Part shown: positions 17,338-24,879 of the stretch, one piece after another | Layout of the letters: every line of letters begins with the position of its first letter | How positions within the stretch are numbered: position 1 is the stretch's first letter | Assembly: GCF_002902845.1 (NCBI RefSeq) | Contig: NZ_PPTF01000085.1 | Coordinates: forward strand, 35,930-99,929 | Length of the DNA stretch: 64,000 nucleotides | Origin: Chromobacterium sinusclupearum | GTDB lineage: Bacteria; Pseudomonadota; Gammaproteobacteria; Burkholderiales; Chromobacteriaceae | Direction: 5' to 3' | The notes under the pieces: model-generated | The model's input: the letters and a program-made list of their open reading frames with translations, nothing else | Database searches by the model: none | Told to the model about the DNA's origin: nothing | Position numbers and translations under genes: made by a program

Positions 17338-19053
17338 TCAGGCTATTGCCGGTTCTTCGTCTCTGTCGCGCAGGGCATGCTCGATGTAAATGTTCCGGCA
17401 CTTCAGCCTTTGCAGCTTGCCGCTAGTGGTGCGCGGCAAGCTGCCATTGGCGACGAAGACGATGGCATGCGCGCCAAAGCCAAAGCGTTCTCGCAGCATG
17501 ATCTGTAGCTCGGCGCGCAACTTGTCCTTGGCCTCCTCGCGTTCGAACTCGATCAGCACGACCAGGTTTTCAGTAGCCTGGGTCTCGTCGTAAATACCGG
17601 TGGCCGCAATCGCGCCGCCAGCGGCCAGCAGCGGATGACAAGCCAGCGCGTCTTCTATTTCGTGCGGGAAATAGTTGCTGCCGCGGATGATGATGATTTC
17701 CTTCTGCCGGCCCAGCACGAATAGTTGGCCGCCTGCCAGGTAGCCGAGGTCGCCGGTGGCGAACCACTCGCCAGGCTGGTAAGGCACCTCTTGGCCCTCC
17801 GCCGGCAAATAGCGCGACATCAGCGAGCTGCCGCGAAGCTGGATTTCGCCAACCTGCCGCTCGATGGCTTCGTTGCCCGATGAGGCGATCACGCGCAGCT
17901 CCATGCCCGGTATCGGTTGGCCCATGGCCAGGATCGTGTCCGCGGCATGGGTATGCTCGTTGGCGGGATGGGCCGTGGAGAAATGGGTGAGCATATTGGA
18001 ATCGATTCGGTCCGCGATCAGATACGAGAAAGCCTCGCGGTCGTAATGGATGGTTGCATCGTGCATGGTCGCGGCCAGCGTGGTTTCCGCCATGCCGTAA
18101 CAGGGCTGCAGGGCCGAGCGCGACAAGCCATGCGGCTCGAAGACGCGGGCGAATTCTAGGAGGCAAGCCTGATCGACGCGCTCCGCGCCGATGAAAATAT
18201 TGCGCAGTCCGCTCAGATCGACCCCTTCCATGGAGGCTGCGCGATAGCGGCGCACGCAGTATTGCAGGCCGAAGGTTGGGGTAGCTGTGGTGGTGGCGCC
18301 GAAAGCGGCGATGCGCTTGAGCCAGCCCAGAGGGTTGCGGATGAATCCAGCCGGTTGCATCAGCAAGAGCGGAGCTTGGTAGTACAGATTGGAGAGTAAG
18401 GTGACCAGGCCCATGTCATGATACAAGGGGAGCCAGGAGGCGGTGGCGTCGCCGCGTGCCGGGTCATAGCCCACTGCGCCGCCTATGCCGCGCACGTTAT
18501 CGACGACGTTGCGGTGACTCAATACCGCCGCTTTCGGATGGCCGGTCGAGCCAGAAGTCAGCTGCACATGATGGGCATCGTCGGGCGAGGGATAAAATAG
18601 CTGAAGCGGGTTGGCGGCAGCGGCCGCTTGTTCCACTTCTTCGGTGGTGATCACCCGCACGGGCTGGCCTGCTAACTGAATCCGCAAGCCCTCGGCATGG
18701 GCTGGCTTGGCGATCAGCAGCCGGGGGGAAAACAAGCGGCTGGCGATGTGGATTTGAGAGCGCGAGGCGTCAGCCTGCGTCCGTCCCGGCAGTGGAACGG
18801 TGCAAGGAAGGGCGCCCAATAAGGTGCAGCCGGTTTGCAGCAGCAGATGATCGATGGATGCCGGCAGAGCCAGTATGACGAGATCGCCGCGAGCGGCGCC
18901 CATATCGCGCAAGCCTGCCGCCATGGCTAATGCGCGTTGCGCCAGCTCGAAATGGGAGATTCGCTTCTCTTCGCCGCTTTCTTCCATTATGGAAATGCAT
19001 TGATCACTATTTGCGTCCGAATCGTTCAGAACAGACAAAATAGCTTCCGTCAT
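17338..19053 (-). CDS. Fatty acyl-AMP ligase (FAAL-type)
   Basis: 571 residues from ATG 19053, where the FAAL N-terminal domain begins (ISIMEESGEEKRISHFELAQRA). The frame extends to 19212, but that start lies inside the lux box and before the predicted transcript start. Seen in order are the P-loop VQLTSGSTGHPKAAVLSHRN, SWLPLYHDMGL, the GAERV and PCYGMAETTLA motifs typical of FAALs, FATGDLGYLAGGQLFVLGRQKEIIIIRGSNYFPHEIE, and the catalytic Lys in LPRTTSGKLQR. It adenylates a fatty acid and passes it to the ACP. As the first gene after the regulated promoter it likely starts the pathway. An internal start near 19164 cannot be excluded. Confidence 0.85.
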   Translation of the reverse strand: MTEAILSVLNDSDANSDQCISIMEESGEEKRISHFELAQRALAMAAGLRDMGAARGDLVILALPASIDHLLLQTGCTLLGALPCTVPLPGRTQADASRSQIHIASRLFSPRLLIAKPAHAEGLRIQLAGQPVRVITTEEVEQAAAAANPLQLFYPSPDDAHHVQLTSGSTGHPKAAVLSHRNVVDNVRGIGGAVGYDPARGDATASWLPLYHDMGLVTLLSNLYYQAPLLLMQPAGFIRNPLGWLKRIAAFGATTTATPTFGLQYCVRRYRAASMEGVDLSGLRNIFIGAERVDQACLLEFARVFEPHGLSRSALQPCYGMAETTLAATMHDATIHYDREAFSYLIADRIDSNMLTHFSTAHPANEHTHAADTILAMGQPIPGMELRVIASSGNEAIERQVGEIQLRGSSLMSRYLPAEGQEVPYQPGEWFATGDLGYLAGGQLFVLGRQKEIIIIRGSNYFPHEIEDALACHPLLAAGGAIAATGIYDETQATENLVVLIEFEREEAKDKLRAELQIMLRERFGFGAHAIVFVANGSLPRTTSGKLQRLKCRNIYIEHALRDRDEEPAIA

Positions 19054-19175
19054 TGTTGAATGGCTTTGCAACTTATTTCCCCCTTGCGCAAAGTAAATCG
19101 CTATTTCTTGCTGGTTTGGTTTTAATTGGATTGTTGCAGTAAAGTTATCATTCGTTAGTAGCATCTGCTTGAAAA

Positions 19176-19181
19176 ATGATA
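19176..19181 (-). promoter_or_regulatory. Candidate -10 element of the biosynthetic operon promoter
   Basis: On the minus strand TATCAT (one mismatch from TATAAT) begins 23 bases after the lux box. That places the box near position -44 with the -35 region overlapping its edge, the usual arrangement of class II LuxR-activated promoters. The predicted transcript start near 19170 leaves a leader of about 115 bases before the ligase ATG. Confidence 0.55.
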
Positions 19182-19203
19182 CCGTCGTGACGATTGAATA
19201 AGA

Positions 19204-19223
19204 ACCTGTCATGTCGTACAGGT
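19204..19223 (-). promoter_or_regulatory. lux box: LuxR-type quorum-sensing operator
   Basis: The plus strand reads ACCTGTCATGTCGTACAGGT, a 20-bp dyad whose 6-bp ends are exact inverted repeats (ACCTGT/ACAGGT) and which matches the Vibrio fischeri lux box in its left half-site and its last ten bases. It lies upstream of the fatty acyl-AMP ligase, the first gene of the operon, so a LuxR/CviR-type regulator bound to an acyl-homoserine lactone would activate the cluster. No luxI/luxR gene is in the window. Confidence 0.8.
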
Positions 19224-19612
19224 GAGTCCTGATCTATTTATATGTATTTGCACGAGCCAGGCCTTCTTTGCAAATAAAACGGCAGCTTGCTTTACGAAAT
19301 GATTAAAGAAAATTTGCGAAATAAATATGGCTTTATTTTGTGAAAATGCCATGGATGACTAGCATTTTTATTCATGACGATGGTTTTTTGTTGATAGATT
19401 GTTTTTGATGTTTTTCTTTTGCAATATAGCCTAGCGCGGTAAGTGCATTATTTGATTATTCGGAATGCGAAAGTATTGATGAAAATTATCAGTGCTGAGA
19501 GGCCGTTCTGCCCTATATATATGTCCGGAAGATTGATCGATTCGCCAAAAAGCATCACAAGAAAGTCGGTGAACCAAGATCTGGGGTGTTTCCTTGCTTC
19601 CTGGCCGGCATG
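19224..19612. other. AT-rich intergenic stretch
   Basis: About 390 bases, clearly AT-richer than the flanking genes, between the lux-box promoter and the terminator of the lectin-cytochrome gene. No credible coding frame was found: a 94-codon minus-strand frame over 19448-19732 runs into the neighbouring gene and has no protein character. No rightward gene starts here, so the symmetrical lux box seems to serve only the minus-strand operon. Confidence 0.6.
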
Positions 19613-19642
19613 AAAAAACGGGCGCAAATTGCGCCCGTTTTG
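19613..19642 (-). terminator. Rho-independent terminator of the lectin-cytochrome gene
   Basis: ACGGGCGCAA / TTGCGCCCGT pair across one central base (19618-19638). On the minus strand the stem is followed by TTTTTT. It lies about 22 bases after the stop at 19665. Confidence 0.8.
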
Positions 19643-19664
19643 TTTTGGTGTCGCCTTGTTCTGG

Positions 19665-21311
19665 CTATTTGCTGTCATCCTGCATGTAGCCCAGCAGGGA
19701 CCAGGCGAAATCCAGCTTGAGCGAGCCATCAAAAGCCTTGTCCTGCAGGCTCATGTAGAAGTCCGTAGCGTAAGGTTTTTGACGATTTGCCTTGTCTTTG
19801 TAATTGGTTTTAGGGTTGTACATCGCCATATTATGGCAAGTCATGCAATTGCTCTGCACGCCATAGCGGTTGATGCTGGGGTCCGGCTTGTTGCAGTTGG
19901 TGTCGGATGGCGCGGCATAGGCCCCGCCCACGGATGCGCAGGATTGAAAAACACCGGGATCGAAGCCTGCTTCCAGATGCGGGTTGTAGGCAATGAGCGA
20001 GCTACCGGTGTTTTGTCCACCGGTGATCGGCTGCGCAGGCTGCACCATTTGATAGGCTACGGCCATGGCATAGTGATTGGCCGCTGGATCCAACGGGCTT
20101 TGTTTACGGAAGGCCGCGATTTCCGCGTTGCTGGGCAAGTAGGGCTGGTCGGAATTGGCCGACCACCAGTAGGTTTGCCAGGCCCAGCGCTTGATCTCGC
20201 GCGTGGTCACATGCATGCCCACCAAAATGATGTAGTCGCCGGAAACTACTTCTCTGCCAGTGATCTGTTTCTGCACCACCTTGGCTTCTTCGGCAGTCAA
20301 CTGGTGGTGGATAAAATTGTTCAGATAGAAGGTATTGCTTGTATTAGGCCCTTTGCAGCCTTGGTCTATGCTGTTGCCACCCTGGCCCGAACCTTTAATG
20401 TTGATGTACACGCAGCTCCCCCAGTCCTGCTCCAGAAATGCTTTGGCCGGGCTTGGGGTGCCTGGCCAGCCGGGCATCACATAGAGCTTGTTGGCGTACT
20501 TCTGCGCGGAAATATGCTTGTAAACAGGCTTGATGGTGATGGCATTGCTGGGGAAGTTAGGTACCTCGGTGTAGCCGTTCTTCACATACTGATCCAGCGT
20601 TTTTTGCAAGAACAGCTTGTTGTTGACGGCATGCTGGGCGGCCGGTGGGTTATAGGCAACAGAAACAAAGATCTTGGTATCGCCTACATTGGCTTGGTCC
20701 GGCGCGGCTGCCTTCAAGCGAGGGGTGATATTCAGGAATTGGTGGGGCTGCTGCAGCTCCAGCGCCGGCAAGGCTCCCACCGTTGAATGTTTGGCTGTGC
20801 TGGCGTTGGCTTGCAGCATCTTGCCGCTGTTGATCTGGTAGAGCATCAGCGTGGGCGTGGACCAGGTTTCAAACGCTCGGACCGGCACCTTGTTGACCGT
20901 GCCCACCACATGGTTGAGCCCAGCCCAGATATCCCAGCTATGACGATACAGCTCGCTGTTGCGGCTGCTGTAAATCCACTCGTTCAACTGAGTTTCCGGC
21001 ATCGGGAAACTGGCCGCGCCATGCACCTTGGGCAAGTCCGGCATGCATAACAGATTACCGTCGATATTGGCGATATCGCCATTGCGGGTGATGGAGTTCA
21101 GGCAGACGTTGAGCGCCGGCATGGAGGTGTTCTGCCAAGTGTCTTTCAGCGTTTGGCAACTGGCGTGCAGCGTATCGCCGACCACCTGAATCGCCCTACA
21201 GGACTGGGTATAGCTGCCGCCTGGGGCGGGCGTAGCGGCTTGAATGGCAGGCGCGGCCAGGGACAAGGCGAGGATCGGCCAACAGTGGCGATACCGAGAG
21301 GATGTTCTCAT
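19665..21311 (-). CDS. Secreted CVNH-domain (cyanovirin-type) protein with C-terminal haem motif
   Basis: 548 residues, ribosome site AAAGGAAACTCA before ATG. A signal peptide (residues 1-25, cleavage after AIQA) is followed by a CVNH lectin-like domain at about 30-90 (GGSYTQSCRAIQV, TLHASCQTLKDTWQNTS, NGDIANIDGNLLC). The long middle (about 95-480) is a periplasmic-type domain with several HH/H residues that I do not recognise. A CMTCH haem-c motif lies at residues 489-493. CVNH domains bind mannose-type glycans in cyanobacteria and fungi; joining one to a cytochrome-like domain is unusual. It may be an extracellular redox enzyme targeted to carbohydrate. The domains are confident, the function is not. 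Confidence 0.75.
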   Translation of the reverse strand: MRTSSRYRHCWPILALSLAAPAIQAATPAPGGSYTQSCRAIQVVGDTLHASCQTLKDTWQNTSMPALNVCLNSITRNGDIANIDGNLLCMPDLPKVHGAASFPMPETQLNEWIYSSRNSELYRHSWDIWAGLNHVVGTVNKVPVRAFETWSTPTLMLYQINSGKMLQANASTAKHSTVGALPALELQQPHQFLNITPRLKAAAPDQANVGDTKIFVSVAYNPPAAQHAVNNKLFLQKTLDQYVKNGYTEVPNFPSNAITIKPVYKHISAQKYANKLYVMPGWPGTPSPAKAFLEQDWGSCVYINIKGSGQGGNSIDQGCKGPNTSNTFYLNNFIHHQLTAEEAKVVQKQITGREVVSGDYIILVGMHVTTREIKRWAWQTYWWSANSDQPYLPSNAEIAAFRKQSPLDPAANHYAMAVAYQMVQPAQPITGGQNTGSSLIAYNPHLEAGFDPGVFQSCASVGGAYAAPSDTNCNKPDPSINRYGVQSNCMTCHNMAMYNPKTNYKDKANRQKPYATDFYMSLQDKAFDGSLKLDFAWSLLGYMQDDSK

Positions 21312-21511
21312 TGAGTTTCCTTTGGTATGAAAATTTCAGGCACAGGCGGCCATGTTTACTCTAGGATTTGGTTTCCCGCAGCCTGCTGTACCAACGGATG
21401 GTTCTGGATAGGTTTAGCGATTGAAAAATGGCGTCAATAATCTATTGGCATTTTATTGAGCCAATACCCGGCGGGGATGTTTGCCTGCTTTGGCCACCCT
21501 GCATATCAATC

Positions 21512-21535
21512 GGCCGGGAGTGGGCGCTCCCGGCC
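21512..21535 (-). terminator. Strong hairpin after the beta-prism gene, possible terminator
   Basis: GGCCGGGAG / CTCCCGGCC is a perfect 9-bp stem with a 6-base loop, 10 bases after the stop at 21545. No T-run follows on the minus strand, so intrinsic termination is only possible, not clear. Confidence 0.45.
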
Positions 21536-21544
21536 AAGGCTGGT

Positions 21545-22009
21545 TTAGCCGTTGTAGTAGTAGCCGAGATAGATGAACTTGCCGCCTGCGCCCTGATTGA
21601 TGTCTTGAGCCATCACTACGGCAAACTCGCCAAAGTCGCTAAACGCGCTTTCTTTTGAATCACCGTATCCGGATTGCAAGGTGCCGATGTAGTCGGATTC
21701 TGCGCTGTTTTGGAAGCAGAGATAAATATAAAGGCCGCCTGCGCCATCGTTCAGATCAACATTGATTTTTTGCCAACCAGCCGGGGGGACTGCTTCTTTG
21801 CCGGTAATGAAGCGAATGGCGGAAACGCCTTTTCCGCTTTCGGCGGTTTGGTAGTAAATGTAGATGAACTTGCCACCGGAACCTTGGTTGAAATCCTGGG
21901 CGCTGCCATTTTTGTTAGCCACCACATTCCAGCCTGCGCCAGGAGGGAGCGAGGCGCGCCAGTTGTCGTCGTTGCGAGCTGCTGCCGAGATATTCACTAC
22001 GTAAGACAT
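21545..22009 (-). CDS. Beta-prism (MABP-like) protein with three internal repeats
   Basis: 154 residues with three copies of a D(F/L/I)N(Q/D)G(S/A)GG(K/L)(F/Y)IY motif: DFNQGSGGKFIYIYY (~39-53), DLNDGAGGLYIYLCF (~85-99) and DINQGAGGKFIYLGY (~136-150). This spacing fits the three-fold symmetric MABP/MACPF-associated beta-prism fold, often found at the C-terminus of pore-forming MACPF proteins and bound to membranes or glycans. Here it stands alone with no signal peptide. Ribosome site AAGGAGTTACGCTC precedes ATG. It neighbours the CVNH lectin gene, so two potential glycan-binding proteins lie side by side. Function unknown. Confidence 0.75.
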   Translation of the reverse strand: MSYVVNISAAARNDDNWRASLPPGAGWNVVANKNGSAQDFNQGSGGKFIYIYYQTAESGKGVSAIRFITGKEAVPPAGWQKINVDLNDGAGGLYIYLCFQNSAESDYIGTLQSGYGDSKESAFSDFGEFAVVMAQDINQGAGGKFIYLGYYYNG

Positions 22010-22252
22010 GAGCGTAACTCCTTGTTAAGAGTGAATAAACTGGAGTGATTCCAGCGCTTACAGCTTAGCCTGTTAATGACGTTGTTTTACTGGTATTTAG
22101 GTCTATGTTGAGAACCGCTATTCGTGTGATATGTCGGTGCTCGAATGGGCGCAGTGAGCGTGTTTGCCGTCCCAAGCAGTAAACGACACCCATGAAAATA
22201 AAGCGGTGTCGTCCATCGCTGCGCCGCCGGCTGCGCAGGCTTCCGGCAAGAA

Positions 22253-22291
22253 ACAAAAACACCGCTTCGCAATGCTGAAGCGGTGTTTTTT
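22253..22291 (-). terminator. Bidirectional-looking terminator hairpin
   Basis: CACCGCTTC (22260-22268) pairs with GAAGCGGTG (22277-22285), with T-runs on both sides when read on either strand. It ends the minus-strand gene whose stop is at 22303. Nothing reads towards it on the plus strand. Confidence 0.75.
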
Positions 22292-22302
22292 GCGATGCGC
22301 AG

Positions 22303-22971
22303 TCAGCTGACGAATTTGTCAATCCGCTCCGCCAAGCGCAGCTGGCAAGCCGTGGCCAGCTTGAGCAGCTCCGCGCTGGTGGCGGGCATCTTGCCGGGCG
22401 GGGCGATCAGCTCCGCCATGGCGCTGAGCGTGGAGACGTTGCTATTGAGGCCGATCAGCCTGCCGTGCGGCCAGCGCTGCTTGTTGTTGGGCGCGTAATC
22501 CAGCGCCACCACCCAGCGCGAATGCTGCCAGGTGCCGGGTTCGCGCAGCACCGCCTCCATCACCGCGCGGCTGACCTGCTGCGCCGCCTCCGCGGCGAGG
22601 GCGAGCGCCATGTGCAGGGTTTCCGCCGTGCTGGCCGCGCCGGCCTCATGCAGCAAGGCCGGGCGGGTTTCCTCCAGCCACCAGCGCCGCAGCCGCCGCG
22701 AGCCGGGTTTCTTGATGCGGCGGAACACCTCGTCCAGCTCGCCCTCGGACAGGCCCAGCACAGGCTCCGCCTCGTCCCCCAGCCGCAAGGGCCGGCCCAG
22801 CGGTTCGCCCAGCGCCTTCAGCAAATCCTTCACCTCCAGCTTCATGCACGCGGCCACCTCCGCCGCCACCAGCCAAAACCCCTCCGGCCGCCGCACCACC
22901 CGCATGGCCAAACCCTTGGCGAAATCCAGTCGCAGCGGCGTGTTCACCTGCTGATCGATAGCCGCATTCAT
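22303..22971 (-). CDS. BRO-N-like / phage antirepressor-like hypothetical protein
   Basis: 222 residues, ribosome site GGGGAGGTTCGGCC before ATG. The N-terminus (LDFAKGLAMRVVRRPEGFWLVAAEVAACMKLEVKDLLKALG) resembles a degenerate BRO-N domain, as in phage antirepressors. The rest is helical with Arg- and Leu-rich stretches (GSRRLRRWWLEETRPAL) and no other recognised motif. Proteins like this are common as lone genes in Chromobacterium-type accessory regions, and a DNA-binding or phage-derived role is likely. The call is tentative. Confidence 0.55.
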   Translation of the reverse strand: MNAAIDQQVNTPLRLDFAKGLAMRVVRRPEGFWLVAAEVAACMKLEVKDLLKALGEPLGRPLRLGDEAEPVLGLSEGELDEVFRRIKKPGSRRLRRWWLEETRPALLHEAGAASTAETLHMALALAAEAAQQVSRAVMEAVLREPGTWQHSRWVVALDYAPNNKQRWPHGRLIGLNSNVSTLSAMAELIAPPGKMPATSAELLKLATACQLRLAERIDKFVS

Positions 22972-23395
22972 GGCCGAACCTCCCCAAGCAAACGCGTAAA
23001 CTGCGTTGCCAAAAATGCAAAGCGATACGCGGCGCGTAGTCGTAAGCAGGCGTGCGGCAAGTGACGGGGAGGGGGAATAAGGGGAGGGGAGAGAGAAACG
23101 ACAAGACGAGCCTCCATAGCGATGTCTCCAAACGGCTTTGCCCGACCAAGCATTGCGAGCGCAAGCGCGCGTGTGGGATGCAATGCAAGGGCGTGTTGAA
23201 CAACCACGGCTTTCGGGCGTGGGCCACCGCTAACGGAGGTGTGTTGAGCACCAGCTTTTGATTTTATTTCTCGGATATAGGCGTCTGGTGGACGAGCTGA
23301 TCGAATGGTCAGGGTTTGGTGTTGCCACCTTTCCGATAGTAGAACTTCTAAAATGATTAGATTAAATGTGATGCGCCGATATACCGTGGCGCGAG
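22972..23395. other. Intergenic region, no gene supported
   Basis: About 420 bases. Short open frames on both strands (for example minus 22968-23207) overlap each other and have no recognisable protein character. I see no promoter or RNA structure that stands out before the repeat block starting at 23396. Confidence 0.5.
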
Positions 23396-23501
23396 CCGTT
23401 CAAAATGATGCGCCTCAGGTTTTAAGCTGCCGCCTGTTCGAGCGACGCGACGTTAGCGCGGCGCGAGTTCGGCAGCGCCTGGGGCGCGTCATTTTGAACG
23501 G
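23396..23501 (+). repeat. Structured repeat element, copy A
   Basis: A 106-base unit bounded by near-perfect 19-base inverted arms (23396-23414 and 23483-23501; one mismatch). It contains a 53-base core (23418-23470) that recurs at 31225-31173 on the other strand with 42/53 identical positions. Inside the core GCGACGCG / CGCGGCGC form a stem around the loop ACGTTAG. Likely a dispersed non-coding element; translated readings of it look like spurious proteins. Confidence 0.65.
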
Positions 23502-23534
23502 GGTTTCGAAGCGCCCCGGGTCGCCTTTTCTTTG

Positions 23535-23568
23535 GGTTCTTTCTTTTGGCGAAGCAAAAGAAAGAACC
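23535..23568. repeat. 14-bp perfect hairpin repeat
   Basis: GGTTCTTTCTTTTG (23535-23548) pairs perfectly with CAAAAGAAAGAACC (23555-23568) around a 6-base loop GCGAAG. This resembles a dispersed intergenic hairpin seen in many betaproteobacterial genomes, with the conserved loop GCGAAG. It sits 34 bases after structured repeat copy A, perhaps as part of the same block. Confidence 0.65.
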
Positions 23569-23664
23569 TCGCCGGCGGGGCGAGACCCGCGAAGTTTCGC
23601 TTTTCAATGGCACTAGCTGAATCTGCGTGCTTGCTGCGTGGGCTTGGTAGCACTTAGCATGTTT

Positions 23665-23699
23665 GGCGGAACGCCCCGAAAGGGCCGGGGCTTCCGCCC
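23665..23699. repeat. GGCGGAA hairpin repeat, copy 1
   Basis: GGCGGAACGCCCC ... GGGGCTTCCGCC: a GC-rich hairpin with arms GGCGGAA and TTCCGCC, followed by CTACG. Two more copies lie between nrdA and the next gene (27232-27261, 27276-27304). Confidence 0.65.
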
Positions 23700-23792
23700 T
23701 ACGCGACAGGTGCAGATGCGCAATGAACGATATCCGGTGTACGCGGTAGAAATTCTACAGATAAATTTCGACAATGCGATGAATTAAAAATT

Positions 23793-24809
23793 TTAACCTC
23801 CCATATCGTGTCTGTAGTTTAATATTTTATTTTTAATGCTATTTAATTCATTAAATTTCTTCATGGCTAAATCAGTTGAAAATGCTTCTTCTGGAAGGAG
23901 TTTTTTGTGATCACTTGCCATTAGGTCGTCAGGATCCAAATTATCAAAAAAAGCATACTTCTCTGCAAATTTTACAAACTTTAACCCAGAAGGGGATAGC
24001 ACATTGTAGAAGAATAATATCAATTCGCTGGCAGAAAGAGATGCTCGAAGTAGTGATATTAGTTCTAGTTTTATTTCGTAATTAATTTCTTTTGAATCGA
24101 TATAGTAGATCGTTCGATATATTAATCTGAAATAATGGGCGAGGTCGTGCTCATATTTAAAATATACGGTAAGAAAAGATATTTTATGGCAATTTATGAA
24201 TAAGCTTTGTCTTTGACTATCCTCCAGTTTTAATTTCTTTAATGCCTTGTCCAGGCTTGTTAGTAAACGATAGGTGCCTTGGCATGGCTGATTTTTTTTC
24301 CGGTATTCGGTAATTTTTTTTTCAATGCTGCTTTTGTAGCCAGAAGGTGATTTCTTTCGTATCTCTCTATCTACTAGTCGCATTGCATCGACCATTTTAG
24401 AAAAGGCTTCACTTCCGTAGAATTTATTCCCATTCGGCTGGGTTATGTCAATAGAGTGGACTGTATTTCTTATGTGATCGACCAATTTGAAGAAATTATT
24501 CTCCACATCCCTTATGTTATTGGCTTTTTGTTGTTCGCTATATTGCCATGTTTGATATATTAAGGATACGCCAAGAATGAATAGGGAAATTGCAGTGAGA
24601 AAAGTATTGAGTCCGCCAAACGAACTGCCAAGTTGCCCCATGTTATCAATGGTTACTTGATTTTGATCATGCAATTGCTTTTTTACTTCAATGGTGGTTG
24701 AAATGAATTTGATTGGAAATTCATTCATTAAAGAATTGAAAATTCTTGGAAATGCAATATAGGCAATAAAACATAGAATCAGCATGATTTGGAAGTGATT
24801 TTTCTTCAT
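23793..24809 (-). CDS. AbiC-like putative phage abortive infection protein
   Basis: 338 residues from ATG 24809, placed 6 bases after AAGGA; the frame is open 14 codons further. Two N-terminal membrane helices (about 5-22 and 72-92) are followed by a cytoplasmic helical region with the features of the putAbiC family: ENNFFKLVDHIRNTVHSI, DLAHYFRLIYRTIYYID, and LISLLRASLSASELILFFYNVLSPSGLKFVKFAEKYAFFDNL. The gene is far AT-richer than its neighbours and uses A/T-ending codons, so it was probably acquired by transfer. Family members are thought to abort phage infection; activity here is inference. Confidence 0.72.
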   Translation of the reverse strand: MKKNHFQIMLILCFIAYIAFPRIFNSLMNEFPIKFISTTIEVKKQLHDQNQVTIDNMGQLGSSFGGLNTFLTAISLFILGVSLIYQTWQYSEQQKANNIRDVENNFFKLVDHIRNTVHSIDITQPNGNKFYGSEAFSKMVDAMRLVDREIRKKSPSGYKSSIEKKITEYRKKNQPCQGTYRLLTSLDKALKKLKLEDSQRQSLFINCHKISFLTVYFKYEHDLAHYFRLIYRTIYYIDSKEINYEIKLELISLLRASLSASELILFFYNVLSPSGLKFVKFAEKYAFFDNLDPDDLMASDHKKLLPEEAFSTDLAMKKFNELNSIKNKILNYRHDMGG

Positions 24810-24849
24810 TCTCATCCTTAAAATAATCAATTGGCATTTTGCAATGTTC

Positions 24850-24878
24850 AAAAAAAGCCCACTTATGTGGGCTTTTTG
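24850..24878 (-). terminator. Terminator of nrdB
   Basis: AAAAGCCCAC / GTGGGCTTTT stem with a 4-base loop, directly after the nrdB stop at 24880, with a T-run on the minus strand. It also overlaps the upstream frame of the AbiC-like gene, supporting that gene's later start. Confidence 0.85.
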
Positions 24879-24879
24879 T

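Noticed and set aside
19448..19732. 94-codon minus-strand frame in the AT-rich gap
   Set aside because: Overlaps the 3' end of the lectin-cytochrome gene and its terminator; no protein features or ribosome site.
22065..22322. 85-codon minus-strand frame over the terminator region
   Set aside because: Includes the strong terminator hairpin at 22260-22285 and has no homology-like features.
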